Source: Oidiodendron maius Zn (Eukaryota; Ascomycota; Leotiomycetes; Myxotrichaceae). From it: 64,000 nt of DNA. Shown here in pieces: positions 21,739 to 30,850 of this stretch. Position 1 is the first letter of the stretch. Each line of letters opens with the position of its first letter. Position numbers and translations under genes: made by a program. The DNA lies in NCBI GenBank assembly GCA_000827325.1, contig KN832889.1, forward strand, positions 186,001 through 250,000, given 5' to 3'. The notes under the pieces were generated by a model. That model had not been told where the DNA came from and made no database searches. It saw only the letters and a program-made list of their open reading frames with translations.

Positions 21739-24525
21739 TCATACGCCAAAGTGAACATAAGGAACCCAAGGAAATACTTCGGCCTCTTCGTCATCATCAC
21801 ACGAAATAACATCTCTCTGTAACCCGCTATCTTCCTGAGCCCTGTTGCCCGTAATCCTGGGTCTATCCTCAGTCTCTACATGCCTGATCGGTTTATTTCC
21901 CCGACTGCTCATTACCGTCTCGTCCAACCAGCGTTTTCGGAGATCTCTGGTAGCTTTATGCAGTCCCCGGCAAACCGATTCATCCGTCATGCCTCCATTC
22001 CGAATCTCCTCATAGGTGATTCTGGACATATCGACGCAGGATTCATCATTGACCTCCCATAACGTGCCAATAACATGGCGAAATCCAGCTAGCTGACACG
22101 CACTGATCAAGTGGATGCTTTCATCGACAGACTTATCGTCTTTCACTTGACCCGTACCGCAAGCTGAAAGGTAGGCGAGAAACGGTGAGCCTTCGCGGAG
22201 GTTCATGTCCAGAAGAGTGGACACCGTTAATGGGTCACTCCTCCAATCGTTTAGGAGCAAGTGGCTTTGTGAAGGGTCGGCAGTGTCGGTATTGCCGTGG
22301 CCAGCAAAATGGAATATCTTGCAGTTCGGTAAATATGACATGATATCTTGTTTGCGCCGTAGTGGCTCAATAGGATCGAGGCCCATCAGTCTGCAGAGAT
22401 CGTGCAACATCGCCACTTCTTTGATGACGAATGGGAGCTTGCCATGCCCTGGTGTATCCTGCATGGCAACAAGGAGTGCTTGTCTTGAAGGGGATTGTGT
22501 AACACGACGTGTACGGCCCTGTATGATCGCCTTGATTGATGGGCTATAGGACGACATCACCCTATCGAGCACCGTTTCGACAGAGCCGCCATTGTGACGA
22601 CCAGCTGCGTGGATAGGAAATTTGGTCAACGGACCTGTAGGAACCCACCAGATATGTGGCCAGTTATCAGTCGATGGGGGCTGAACAAACCCTAGGGCAT
22701 CCAGAATTGGACTCGCAGCGACGTCCCATAGCCATTCGAGAACCGCCGGACTTCCCAATCCACCTATTTGCACCTTCTGGATGATCTCCTTTTTATTGAG
22801 ACGTGGCAAAGCCAAAACCCGTGTCCGGTGCTCCTCAACGAGAACCGCATCGCAACGATACTTGCTCACATTTAAAACGACAATCGGGCCAGAACTCGCT
22901 GCGGCTTGCATCTCTCTTTCGCCGGGTCCAATCAAGAAATCCTCAAATCCAGGCTGTTTGCGAATTTCAACAATCACCCTATCGAGCTTGTCACCTGCGT
23001 CATAACGCCGATTCCCTGATTCCAGCCAGGATGATTCGTCGAGCAAAGAGCTGTTATCCATATCTGAAAGTTTTAACTCGTTCCGAAGATGGACAAACTG
23101 ATCTGCTAACTCGGGGTAGATCTTGCGCAGACCTATAATATCAGTCCGTAATTCATCGAGAGATGCTGCGAGTACGCCCCGACCCCGCTCAAGGAAGTTT
23201 AGCGCAACGGGCGCTCCCTTCTCGGCCTGTAATGCTACCGCAGCGGCGTCAGAAGCTACGCCGACGACTTGTCTGAGTAGATGTTGCTTATCAGAATTTT
23301 CGAGCGACCGTGCTGTTAATTTTGAAATAAGGCCTACGGCTATGTTTGATGCATCATATGCTTGTTGCCAGTCTGAATTGAAAATACAGAATGGGACAAT
23401 CAATCTGCAGGCTGCTATCCGAATAGTGACAGGCGCATTGGGCTGATATAAAGCAGACCGAAGGTGAACAATAATTTCTTCGACAATTCCCGTTTCTCTT
23501 GTCCCGGAACTTTTTTTCAAGAGTCCAATCGCAAGGTTTAACAACCTTCGTGCCCTTAGTGGATCGTCTTTTGGAGTTGCATCGGCTGCTTGCCTCGCGA
23601 GTCGAATGGCTTCTTCAAGGTCGGCCTTTTCTCTTTTCCTCAAGTACCTATCTCTTAGTCCTATTTCCAGAATGCTCAGCCGACGTGACCAGTCTGGGCT
23701 ATTTCTTGGAGTCGCATCGACTGCTTCCCTCATGAGTTGGATGGCTTCTTCCAGGTCAGTTATATCTTGCATCCTCTTGTATCTGGCACGAAGTCGAAAT
23801 GCAAGGTTGTCTAAGTACATAAACCAGTTTAGATCGTCTTTTGGTGTTCCACCAACTGCTAGCTTTGCTAATTGAATAGCTTCTTCAAGGTCGGCTATTG
23901 CTCCTGTCCTTGTATATTTACTGCCGAGTAGTTTTCCAAGGTTGTGCAGCCGCCCTGCCCGATTTAAATGATGTTGTGGAGTCAAGTTGACAGCTTGTCT
24001 CATGAGTCGAATAGCCCCTTCAAGGTCAGCCATTGCTTTTGTCCTGTTATATCTTTCAGAGAGATGGACTCCAACGTTGCTCAAGTACATTACTCGCTTT
24101 GGATGGTCTTCCGGAGTCATATCGACTGCTTGCCGCGTGACCCGAATAGCTTCGTCCAGGTCAGCCATTAACCCTGTCCTCTTATATCTATCGGCAAGGG
24201 GAGCTCCAAGGTCGTTTAAGTACATTGCTCGGTCAGGATTGCCTTCTAGAGCCTCATCGACTGCTTGCTTTCCGATTTGAATCGACTCATCAAGGTCGGC
24301 TATCTCTCCTATCCTCAAATATTTGTCACTAAGTTTATTCCCCAGACTATTTAACCTCCCCGCGCGGTGTGGATGATGTTTTGGAGTCATATCCACTAGC
24401 TGTCTTGCAAGTTTAATCCCTTCTTCGAGGTCGATTATTGCTCCTGTCGTCGAATACCTGGCGCTCGGTGCAAGCCTAAGGCTGTGTAGCGGCCATGCCT
24501 GTCCTGGTTGGGTTTCTGGCGTCAT
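21739..24525 (-). CDS. TPR-CHAT protein
   Basis: A 928-aa frame. Residues about 15-370 are tandem ~42-aa tetratricopeptide repeats of the fungal kind (pattern GRLNNLG..L..RY.R.G...DLEEAI.L.RQAVD.TP). A helical middle follows, then a C-terminal CHAT domain, a caspase-like peptidase fold. It shows HFAGHG with His743 and YLSACGTG with Cys789, the expected catalytic pair, and GFRHVIGTLWEVND after it. TPR-CHAT proteins are widespread in fungi and related to separase-like and bacterial immune proteases; a role in regulated cell death is inferred. The first methionine is not the natural start: coding continues upstream in another frame (separate entry). Confidence 0.88.
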   Translation of the reverse strand: MTPETQPGQAWPLHSLRLAPSARYSTTGAIIDLEEGIKLARQLVDMTPKHHPHRAGRLNSLGNKLSDKYLRIGEIADLDESIQIGKQAVDEALEGNPDRAMYLNDLGAPLADRYKRTGLMADLDEAIRVTRQAVDMTPEDHPKRVMYLSNVGVHLSERYNRTKAMADLEGAIRLMRQAVNLTPQHHLNRAGRLHNLGKLLGSKYTRTGAIADLEEAIQLAKLAVGGTPKDDLNWFMYLDNLAFRLRARYKRMQDITDLEEAIQLMREAVDATPRNSPDWSRRLSILEIGLRDRYLRKREKADLEEAIRLARQAADATPKDDPLRARRLLNLAIGLLKKSSGTRETGIVEEIIVHLRSALYQPNAPVTIRIAACRLIVPFCIFNSDWQQAYDASNIAVGLISKLTARSLENSDKQHLLRQVVGVASDAAAVALQAEKGAPVALNFLERGRGVLAASLDELRTDIIGLRKIYPELADQFVHLRNELKLSDMDNSSLLDESSWLESGNRRYDAGDKLDRVIVEIRKQPGFEDFLIGPGEREMQAAASSGPIVVLNVSKYRCDAVLVEEHRTRVLALPRLNKKEIIQKVQIGGLGSPAVLEWLWDVAASPILDALGFVQPPSTDNWPHIWWVPTGPLTKFPIHAAGRHNGGSVETVLDRVMSSYSPSIKAIIQGRTRRVTQSPSRQALLVAMQDTPGHGKLPFVIKEVAMLHDLCRLMGLDPIEPLRRKQDIMSYLPNCKIFHFAGHGNTDTADPSQSHLLLNDWRSDPLTVSTLLDMNLREGSPFLAYLSACGTGQVKDDKSVDESIHLISACQLAGFRHVIGTLWEVNDESCVDMSRITYEEIRNGGMTDESVCRGLHKATRDLRKRWLDETVMSSRGNKPIRHVETEDRPRITGNRAQEDSGLQRDVISCDDDEEAEVFPWVPYVHFGV

Positions 24526-24529
24526 ATCG

Positions 24530-24770
24530 ACCGTCGTCTTGAAACCCGAATTGATTCTTGGTATCGGGTTCTCGCTCCTGCTCTCGAATATCCCTCTTCT
24601 AGCCCTACTATAAGCTTGGAATGACAGCGAGCGGCTGTTTCTCCCTCGTTGTCCTTGTTCCTAAGCAGCCTTGCCTCCACTAGTCTGAAGTGGACTTGCT
24701 TCTGTCCCCCTTGCCGTCCAGTATCTGTAGCCCTCGACTCAACCTCAGCTAGGTCATTCGCAGCTCTTCA
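24530..24770 (-). pseudogene. N-terminal part of the TPR-CHAT gene, shifted by one base
   Basis: Upstream of the 928-aa frame, the other minus frame reads smoothly for about 80 codons with TPR-family character (HFRLVEARLLRNKDNEGETA, then RYQESIRVSR). The repeat consensus expects RQAVDMTP next. The sequence has one base fewer at about 24,531-24,536, and the following VDMTPETQ lies in the main frame. No intron can explain so small a shift. Either this host gene is frameshifted or the assembly has a one-base error. The true start codon further upstream was not found. Confidence 0.6.
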
Positions 24771-24779
24771 GATGGTTAT

Positions 24780-25742
24780 CCCATGCGGTATGCAAGTCGA
24801 TGTCGTGTAATTACACCTGGTTCGTTTACGCTGCGCAAAACAGTAGGGTAACACGCGGTCGCAGCAGACTAGCCGAAACGAAGATAGCCAATCATTCTCA
24901 AGGGAAAGCAGCCTTGCAATAGCAAGCTGACAAAATAGATGTTAAAAAGAATCAAGAGGTTAGAATTCTATACTATCGCACCGGTTTTCAGTAACTACTG
25001 GGTTTAGCTCCACATAAGTATGAAGGCATTTTCTCAGTAATTAATCGATCCCCAAAGGGTTCTATAGATTACCTTTGTAGAGCTAAGTGACATTTGAAGC
25101 AAAAGTTAATGAGCGGGGCTAATGTTTGTACTGGGAGCGTTGGATTTAGCGATGCCTGCCAATCTGTCGCAGATCAGATGATATGATGCAGTCAGTGGAA
25201 ACTAGCCTTTCTGGTGCTTGCTACTTATAGTCTTAGAACACAGCAAAGTGGATAGGGAAGTGTCGTGTCTAGTGGGTCTGGTTTAGCATTGTATAAAGGT
25301 ATATAACATTCAAGTAAAAGTACACTATACTTGTAAAGATGATAGGTTTAATCACTACCTTTACACTTTATAACTAGACTGGAATTCTAAATGCAGTCTC
25401 GAATAACTTAAATCGAGTAGTTCTGGTACTAGGATACGGGATATCGAGATGTCGCTGTACAACTCATGGCGTCTATGCCTTTTGCATGTGCCTTTATTAG
25501 TATTATGAATCGGTTATTTCTCTCTTGTGTTTGCATTCGGTTAGTGAGCTTGCCGTTCTTGCTCAGGCGATAAGCATCTCTCCACTCACCCTCGGCTCCG
25601 CTAGCTGACCAGTGTAGCCCACAACCTGAGTAAGATATAATATAAATAAGCTATAAAAATAATCTAAATTCCATGAGGTCTATATAGGCTAAATGGTTTT
25701 GGTTTAATAGAATCTTACATGCTTAAATATCAAATCTCGTTT
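24780..25742. other. Intergenic DNA
   Basis: No supported gene. It may contain first exons or the promoter of the TPR-CHAT gene. It becomes TA-rich from about 25,290. Confidence 0.4.
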
Positions 25743-26647
25743 TCAATGGCGACTACTACTCCTACTGGCTCGACGGATCTCCATGCTTGAATTCCTCGTC
25801 CCACGGTTGCTTGAACTAGGTGTTGGATCTCTCCGCAGACCAAGCCTCTGAAAACGCTCCTCTGCGCCCTGATAGCTGCCACAAAATGCAGTCCAGAAGT
25901 CATAATCAATGACCCATCGGCATTGCTGTCTATCTGGAACTAGTCCATTTCTTCTCATGTAGTCTAAAAGAAAAATTATATCCTGCGCGTCGCTTGCCTT
26001 TTTCTGCTGCATGTCGGGGCCAACGCGAGTTATATAAGAGTAGGCTTTTGAGTTCAAGAGGAAATCGACGGGCATTACCCGATGTCTGGCTCGAGCCGTT
26101 CGGAATATTTGGCCAAGGGCTTTGTCGGATGTGATGTCGAGACCATAGCAATTTCCATCGGAAGCTACATAGCTGAATTTCATTATTAGCTATGTTCAGT
26201 GACATTAATATAGGCTCCAACAACGAGATCAAAATGATACAGAATGAATTCGAATACAAGGCGCATGCAGTAATAAGCTCAATAATGTACTTACCCTATC
26301 CCTCGCCCTGCAGTGCGAACCATCCCATGGCGGAGTAAATGGTCCTCTACCACGTCTATTATATCGTGCGGAACAATGACATCCAGATCCGACGTGGTCC
26401 GCCTGTTACCATATTCCGCTAAGGCGGTGCCACCAATCACACCGTACTCTAGGCGTCCAAATGCCCTCTGCGTAGCATTCAGGAACTCGGTCCTTATTTG
26501 CTGCGTCATCGCTCTTTCTGTTCGCTGGGGGTACTTTGAGCGTTGTGTACCCCTCGTAGACGACGAACTGGTATTCTTCAACGGAATTGAAGCAGGCCTT
26601 GGTGCTGTCGGCCTGCTAGAACCTTGTGTTGAACAAAAACAACCCAT
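25743..26647 (-). CDS. Nucleotidyltransferase-like protein with N-myristoylation signal
   Basis: Exons 26,647-26,295 and 26,172-25,743 (121-nt intron, GTAAGT donor, GCTAATAA branch, CAG) give 260 aa in frame. The N-terminus MGCFCST fits the MGxxxS myristoylation pattern, with Cys3 and Cys5 as possible palmitoylation sites, so the protein is predicted to sit on a membrane. After a Ser/Pro/Arg-rich spacer the core reads GVIGGTALAEYG followed by RRTTSDLDVIVP. This is the GG..AL....R.T.DLDV pattern of minimal nucleotidyltransferase folds, including AbiEii-like proteins. The second exon has LDITSDKALGQIF and RVMPVDFLLNSKAYS. The substrate is unknown. The call is by motif shape only. The gene is divergent from a second gene starting MGNTKS at 27,718. 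Confidence 0.68.
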
Positions 26648-26869
26648 ATCGAACAATACAGGGAGAATCAAGTACAGAAAAGTACAGTAGTTGGGAGAAT
26701 GGTAAAGATACACGGTAATTGAAGAGGCACCAATATGTGAGAAGAGAGTCTGCGCAAGGAAGCCGCCAGCAACTTTGGAACAGAGATAAAGTCGCTCAGA
26801 GACATGCTTGAAGGGATGTATATAAGAGGTCACTTCTACACACAATCGACCATCCTCAGACATTTTAGC

Positions 26870-27199
26870 TCACCTCTTTGTGTTACCGTTTCCATCTGTT
26901 CCGACATAGCGCTCGCCTAGTGAAACCTGAAAAGCATCTGTAGCCGCTAAGACTGGGTTCTTTTGTAAGGATATAGACGCCTTTGGCCTCATGTGGGTGA
27001 GAAGGTTTGCGATGGGAAGGTCTCGGATGATGGAGACTACTATTTTTATACACCCATGTGTTACAGGTATTAAAAAAAGCTTCCACGGCTTTAAGATGGT
27101 GCGATGTTGGTTGACTTGAGTTACACCGAGCCAACGAGAGAGGACTTGATCCAAACCCCGAGCGCTTGTGTATGGAGATCTAATTCGCTGAAAACACAA
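26870..27199 (-). CDS. Hypothetical small frame between the two myristoylated genes
   Basis: A 109-codon open frame (SPYTSARGLDQVLSRWLGV near its start, LGERYVGTDGNGNTKR at its end) with no family assignment. It ends about 220 bp before the start codon of the nucleotidyltransferase-like gene and could instead belong to its 5' UTR or be a decayed relative. Weak support. Confidence 0.2.
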   Translation of the reverse strand: MCFQRIRSPYTSARGLDQVLSRWLGVTQVNQHRTILKPWKLFLIPVTHGCIKIVVSIIRDLPIANLLTHMRPKASISLQKNPVLAATDAFQVSLGERYVGTDGNGNTKR

Positions 27200-27717
27200 G
27201 ATTAAGGCCCGCGGCCTAGCGCGACCCTACCTACACGAATCCAGCGCTTACTGCCCATACGCAAGTTAATTGTCGCCCGCTTACAAGGGACTTATCGTCG
27301 AACTAGCTATAATCGCAAGGCGGTTCTACCAATCATTTGTCCTAATTCCAGCATGTCTTGCAAACGCAGTTATATACTTGTTTTACATTTAAATCACCCT
27401 GTACGGAGATGTCAAGGATTTGCTAAAGATAGCCTTGCCACGTGGTCGCTTAGATAGTTCGGTTTGGTCATGCACTCCATTTCAACGCTGCCTTGTTTCC
27501 GCACCGAGATAAATTCGTCATCTTGCAATTCTAATAGGAAAAGCTGATGCCACCTCCTGCGGACCTACAACTCAACGACGATTGCTCAGCGCATGGTGAA
27601 GCCATATAAGATTGTGCGCGGCCTAGGTATTGCGAGCGGCTTTCGTTCCTAGGAATAAGGATTAACTCGTCTTACCTTAGATTCCATTACTATCAAGCAC
27701 CTATACCTCCTGTCTCT

Positions 27718-28461
27718 ATGGGAAATACCAAATCGGCACCAAGACAATTAAGGCAGGCTAGTTCAGCTGTGGGCAATGGTCGCTATGAAGTTTGCAGGCT
27801 ACTGGCCGACAAGCGAGTCCCTAACGTGATTTGGCTTGAGGATCTCCTTGCTCTCCATGGTAGCGATACACAAGTTTGGGATCTTCATCTCTTGGTAGAA
27901 GATCCACGTACAGCAGCAAAAGTCCTTCTCCATAGTGGCTACGAAAAAACGCCCCCAGAGGGCAAGTTCGAAAACGATCCCGAATTTAGTAAACGGGCCA
28001 TTCGGCTTGCTCGTTATCGATCTTCGACGGGCGTAGTGTTGCACTCCGCTAGAGAATGGTATTATCAATTGGGCGATGGCGTGCAAGACTTCCTCCCACC
28101 ACTTCATAGCTTTCTCGACTCGATGATTGAGTTTTGGCTCAATATTTCCTCTCAGGACTACTTGGATCGATTGGGGTTTGCTCTTTACATTGGCTGTTTG
28201 ATAAACTACTGCTACTACCTACAGAGCTCTGAGGGCGAACCGGTTAAGAGTCTTACTTACGCCGAAAAGCTCAAACCAGAGCATCGAGAAGTTCATTATA
28301 ATATTACCTCCGCGGACCCCAAAGAAGAGAGTTTCACGACTACAAGCCGTCACATGTATCATGTGAGGAGAAGCAGAGAGATCAAGGAAGGCATTTTTGT
28401 ACCCAGGCCATATGAGAAAAGAGCCTTTAGAGCTCCTTTGACCACAGTTTCAGAGCAATAA
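27718..28461 (+). CDS. NTase-fold-like fungal protein with N-myristoylation signal
   Basis: An intact intronless frame of 247 aa. It opens with MGNTKSAP, a good MGxxxS myristoylation site without adjacent cysteines. The core (VIWLEDLLALHGSDTQVWDL then HLLVEDPRTAAKVLLHSGYE) matches, from memory, a fungal family whose first half resembles a nucleotidyltransferase fold with a degenerate acidic site, followed by a helical part (SFLDSMIEFWLNISSQDYLD, AEKLKPEHREVHYN). Catalytic acids of an active NTase are not obvious, so it may be inactive. It points away from the other MG-starting NTase-like gene, suggesting that the two act at the same membrane. That partnership is inference. Confidence 0.6.
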   Translation: MGNTKSAPRQLRQASSAVGNGRYEVCRLLADKRVPNVIWLEDLLALHGSDTQVWDLHLLVEDPRTAAKVLLHSGYEKTPPEGKFENDPEFSKRAIRLARYRSSTGVVLHSAREWYYQLGDGVQDFLPPLHSFLDSMIEFWLNISSQDYLDRLGFALYIGCLINYCYYLQSSEGEPVKSLTYAEKLKPEHREVHYNITSADPKEESFTTTSRHMYHVRRSREIKEGIFVPRPYEKRAFRAPLTTVSEQ

Positions 28462-28862
28462 GGATCACCTGAACTCGTGATTGAGGGTCACGCAAGACAT
28501 GAGACCTGGGTGCTGGCGCCGCCTGCGGATGACTGGCAGCTCTCAAACTGTTTTTGTAGCATTCAACCGTAGGTATTTCTTGTACTTCTATAGCAATATC
28601 TCGTTCAAATACAAATACCAAAAACACCCTAATGCCTGCTACCTATGACAACAAATCTATTTCCTCGCGGCCACATACTAGTTGTGGAGCCTCAGGTAAG
28701 GATGAATCGTCAAGAGATCCAGACTTTTTAACACCCGACCGGGGCTTGTTACGAAAATGGCTTTAGAATTTTGTTTGTACTCTAATTCTGCCCTCCAATC
28801 CATTGATACCAATGAAGACATGTCTCTCAGGGCGATTGCTGGATTTCCTTCTGGATTCCTCC
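28462..28862. other. Convergent intergenic region
   Basis: About 400 bp between the 3' ends of two convergent genes. No further gene is seen. Confidence 0.5.
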
Positions 28863-29717
28863 TTAGGCTTCTGCCTCTGACTCGAGCAATGTTTCGACCC
28901 TGACCACTTTCGACACGTCAAATGTCTCTAATTCAGTCCTACGATAGCCTTTCTGATTTGCCACAACTCGCTTCTTCGTTCCCAGATCCTCGAAATCGCA
29001 ATTGAAATGAGTGTGTCCAAACGCCCAGAGCCTGACATTCGCACTAGTCCAGCATGTCTGATCAGAGAGATCTGTAACAAATGCAGACCGCACCTGAGCG
29101 ACATCTTGCAGCTGTCTAGGATCATTGGCTGCCTCAAGCGTTGTCGGGCTGTGATGAGTGAAGACCGCAATCTTGCGATGCGGCTCATGTCGTGCGATAT
29201 TCTCAATTTGCGAATTCAGCCAGGCGACATCAGCCTGGTGTGCAGAATTGTGAGTATCAACCGTCCAATCTTCTATCTCAGAGAAATCAGAGCAGAAAAG
29301 CGTGACGGATTCCCGCTGTTCGTTTGAGATGCGGGAGAAAAGAGTACATCCTAGCACGGTCATGGAGTCCGTGAGATCAAACCTCGTCTGATCCAGAAAT
29401 ATAAACCACCCCATAGTTGATCCTGCCAATGAACGGAGCTCTTCCATTTCATGTTCAAAAGCCCGAACAGTTCTTCGGGCTGCCAGCACGGTCGTTCCAT
29501 ATGCCTCGTGGTTTCCAAGGAGGTAGAAGACAATTTCGAACTTTGCCAGTTGATCTTTAAGAAAACTGAAGAGTCGAGAGTCCCATACATTTCCGATGTC
29601 ACCAAGAAGAGCCAGATGTTGACATTCTGGCTGGATTTTAAAGTCCTCGTATGTCGGCCTTGCTTGTGGGGTCTCTAGATGGAGATCAGACACGAGCTGG
29701 AACTTTACTAAACTCAT
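28863..29717 (-). CDS. Calcineurin-like metallophosphoesterase
   Basis: An intact intronless frame of 284 aa with the full metal-ligand motif set in order: SDLHLE near residue 11, GDIGNVW near 40, GNHEAYG near 68, THHSPTT near 190 and GHTHFNCDFE near 234. This family hydrolyses phosphomono- or diesters using two divalent metals. The compact size and lack of a signal peptide suggest a cytosolic enzyme of the small fungal Ser/Thr-phosphatase-like group. The substrate cannot be told from the sequence. Confidence 0.9.
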   Translation of the reverse strand: MSLVKFQLVSDLHLETPQARPTYEDFKIQPECQHLALLGDIGNVWDSRLFSFLKDQLAKFEIVFYLLGNHEAYGTTVLAARRTVRAFEHEMEELRSLAGSTMGWFIFLDQTRFDLTDSMTVLGCTLFSRISNEQRESVTLFCSDFSEIEDWTVDTHNSAHQADVAWLNSQIENIARHEPHRKIAVFTHHSPTTLEAANDPRQLQDVAQVRSAFVTDLSDQTCWTSANVRLWAFGHTHFNCDFEDLGTKKRVVANQKGYRRTELETFDVSKVVRVETLLESEAEA

Positions 29718-30850
29718 GAAGGAGTGATAAATACTGAATCGTCAGTGATGTAGACGGTATTTAAGTTGTGAAATGCTTAGTGTCAGGTCCGAGGGTGGAG
29801 GCATCTTTTGTATCGAAGAATGCGGTGCAAAGATCAAATGGTCACTAAAGGCAGTAACCGAGATCTGTGTAAGCCTCGGCTCAACCTTTCGCGACTACAG
29901 TAATCGATTTATTAAGCAACCGAACAACTTAAGCTAGCAAGCTAATCTAATGCGCCAAATTCGCAAGCTATTATTTATTTTATTATAATAATATTTCTTT
30001 GCTTTTATATTAAAGTACGCTTAGGATGCTTATGCTCTGCTCAAGCCCTGTTCAGGCATGCTTAGGCTCTGAATTAGCTGCGTTCCCCAACATCTCATGT
30101 AAAGTATTGTAATACCTGCTCACGTCCATAAACTAAACGGAACCAGCGAAAGAGAAGAGAAAAGAAACTAAACTCTGAGTCTATCGGAATCTTACTATTT
30201 TGCCGTGTCGCAGATAAGACTGGCGGGCGTGCTATTTCATTACTCGCGTCTCTTGACTTCACAATTGCTGGATATATTTTGTTTATCGTCCCGACCAGCT
30301 CAGTTGTCCGCTACATAACCTCCAGACTCATCACGCCAGGTGATCGTGATACGATCATAGTAAGTGCGGAAATGTTGATATTGTTAAAGTCGTCTGTTGT
30401 AGTCGTGTCACGGTCCGAAACATAAGGTTAAATATCCCATGTCCATGGGAAAGCCAAAGCCTCTAAATGGTGGCGGGTGGAAGCGAAGCATTACACCACA
30501 TATTTTAGAGACTTTGCATGGAAAATTATAGAAAAGGCCTTGGGTCATATCAGTACGAGATGAAGAATACTTTCTGTAGAAGCAGTTCGAGGTGCTTGTG
30601 ACATCGCCGAGTATAGGAAGAACACTTGGACCAAAAAGAAAATTCGGAGCGTAGCAAAGGGTTACGGTGCCAATCTGCGCGACTTAGACCTGCATAAATT
30701 TTCGGGGTTTGTCTGCCCGTTCTGGTATTTAGACTTGAATTTCACCGTAATTTCTCTTCGTTGGACGACTGGGTCTGCAGGGGTGTTTAAATTCCACGCA
30801 AATAGGAAGAGGAGAAGCTTTTTCTTTGCCTGTTATCACTGGCTGGTGAG
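29718..30850. other. Intergenic DNA
   Basis: No supported gene. A TA-rich patch with CTTAGG/GCTTAGG-type words lies near 29,960-30,080. Confidence 0.4.

Noticed and set aside
22781-24280. Several plus-strand frames opposite the TPR-CHAT gene
   Set aside because: Antisense shadows of TPR repeats, which give recurring similar peptides.
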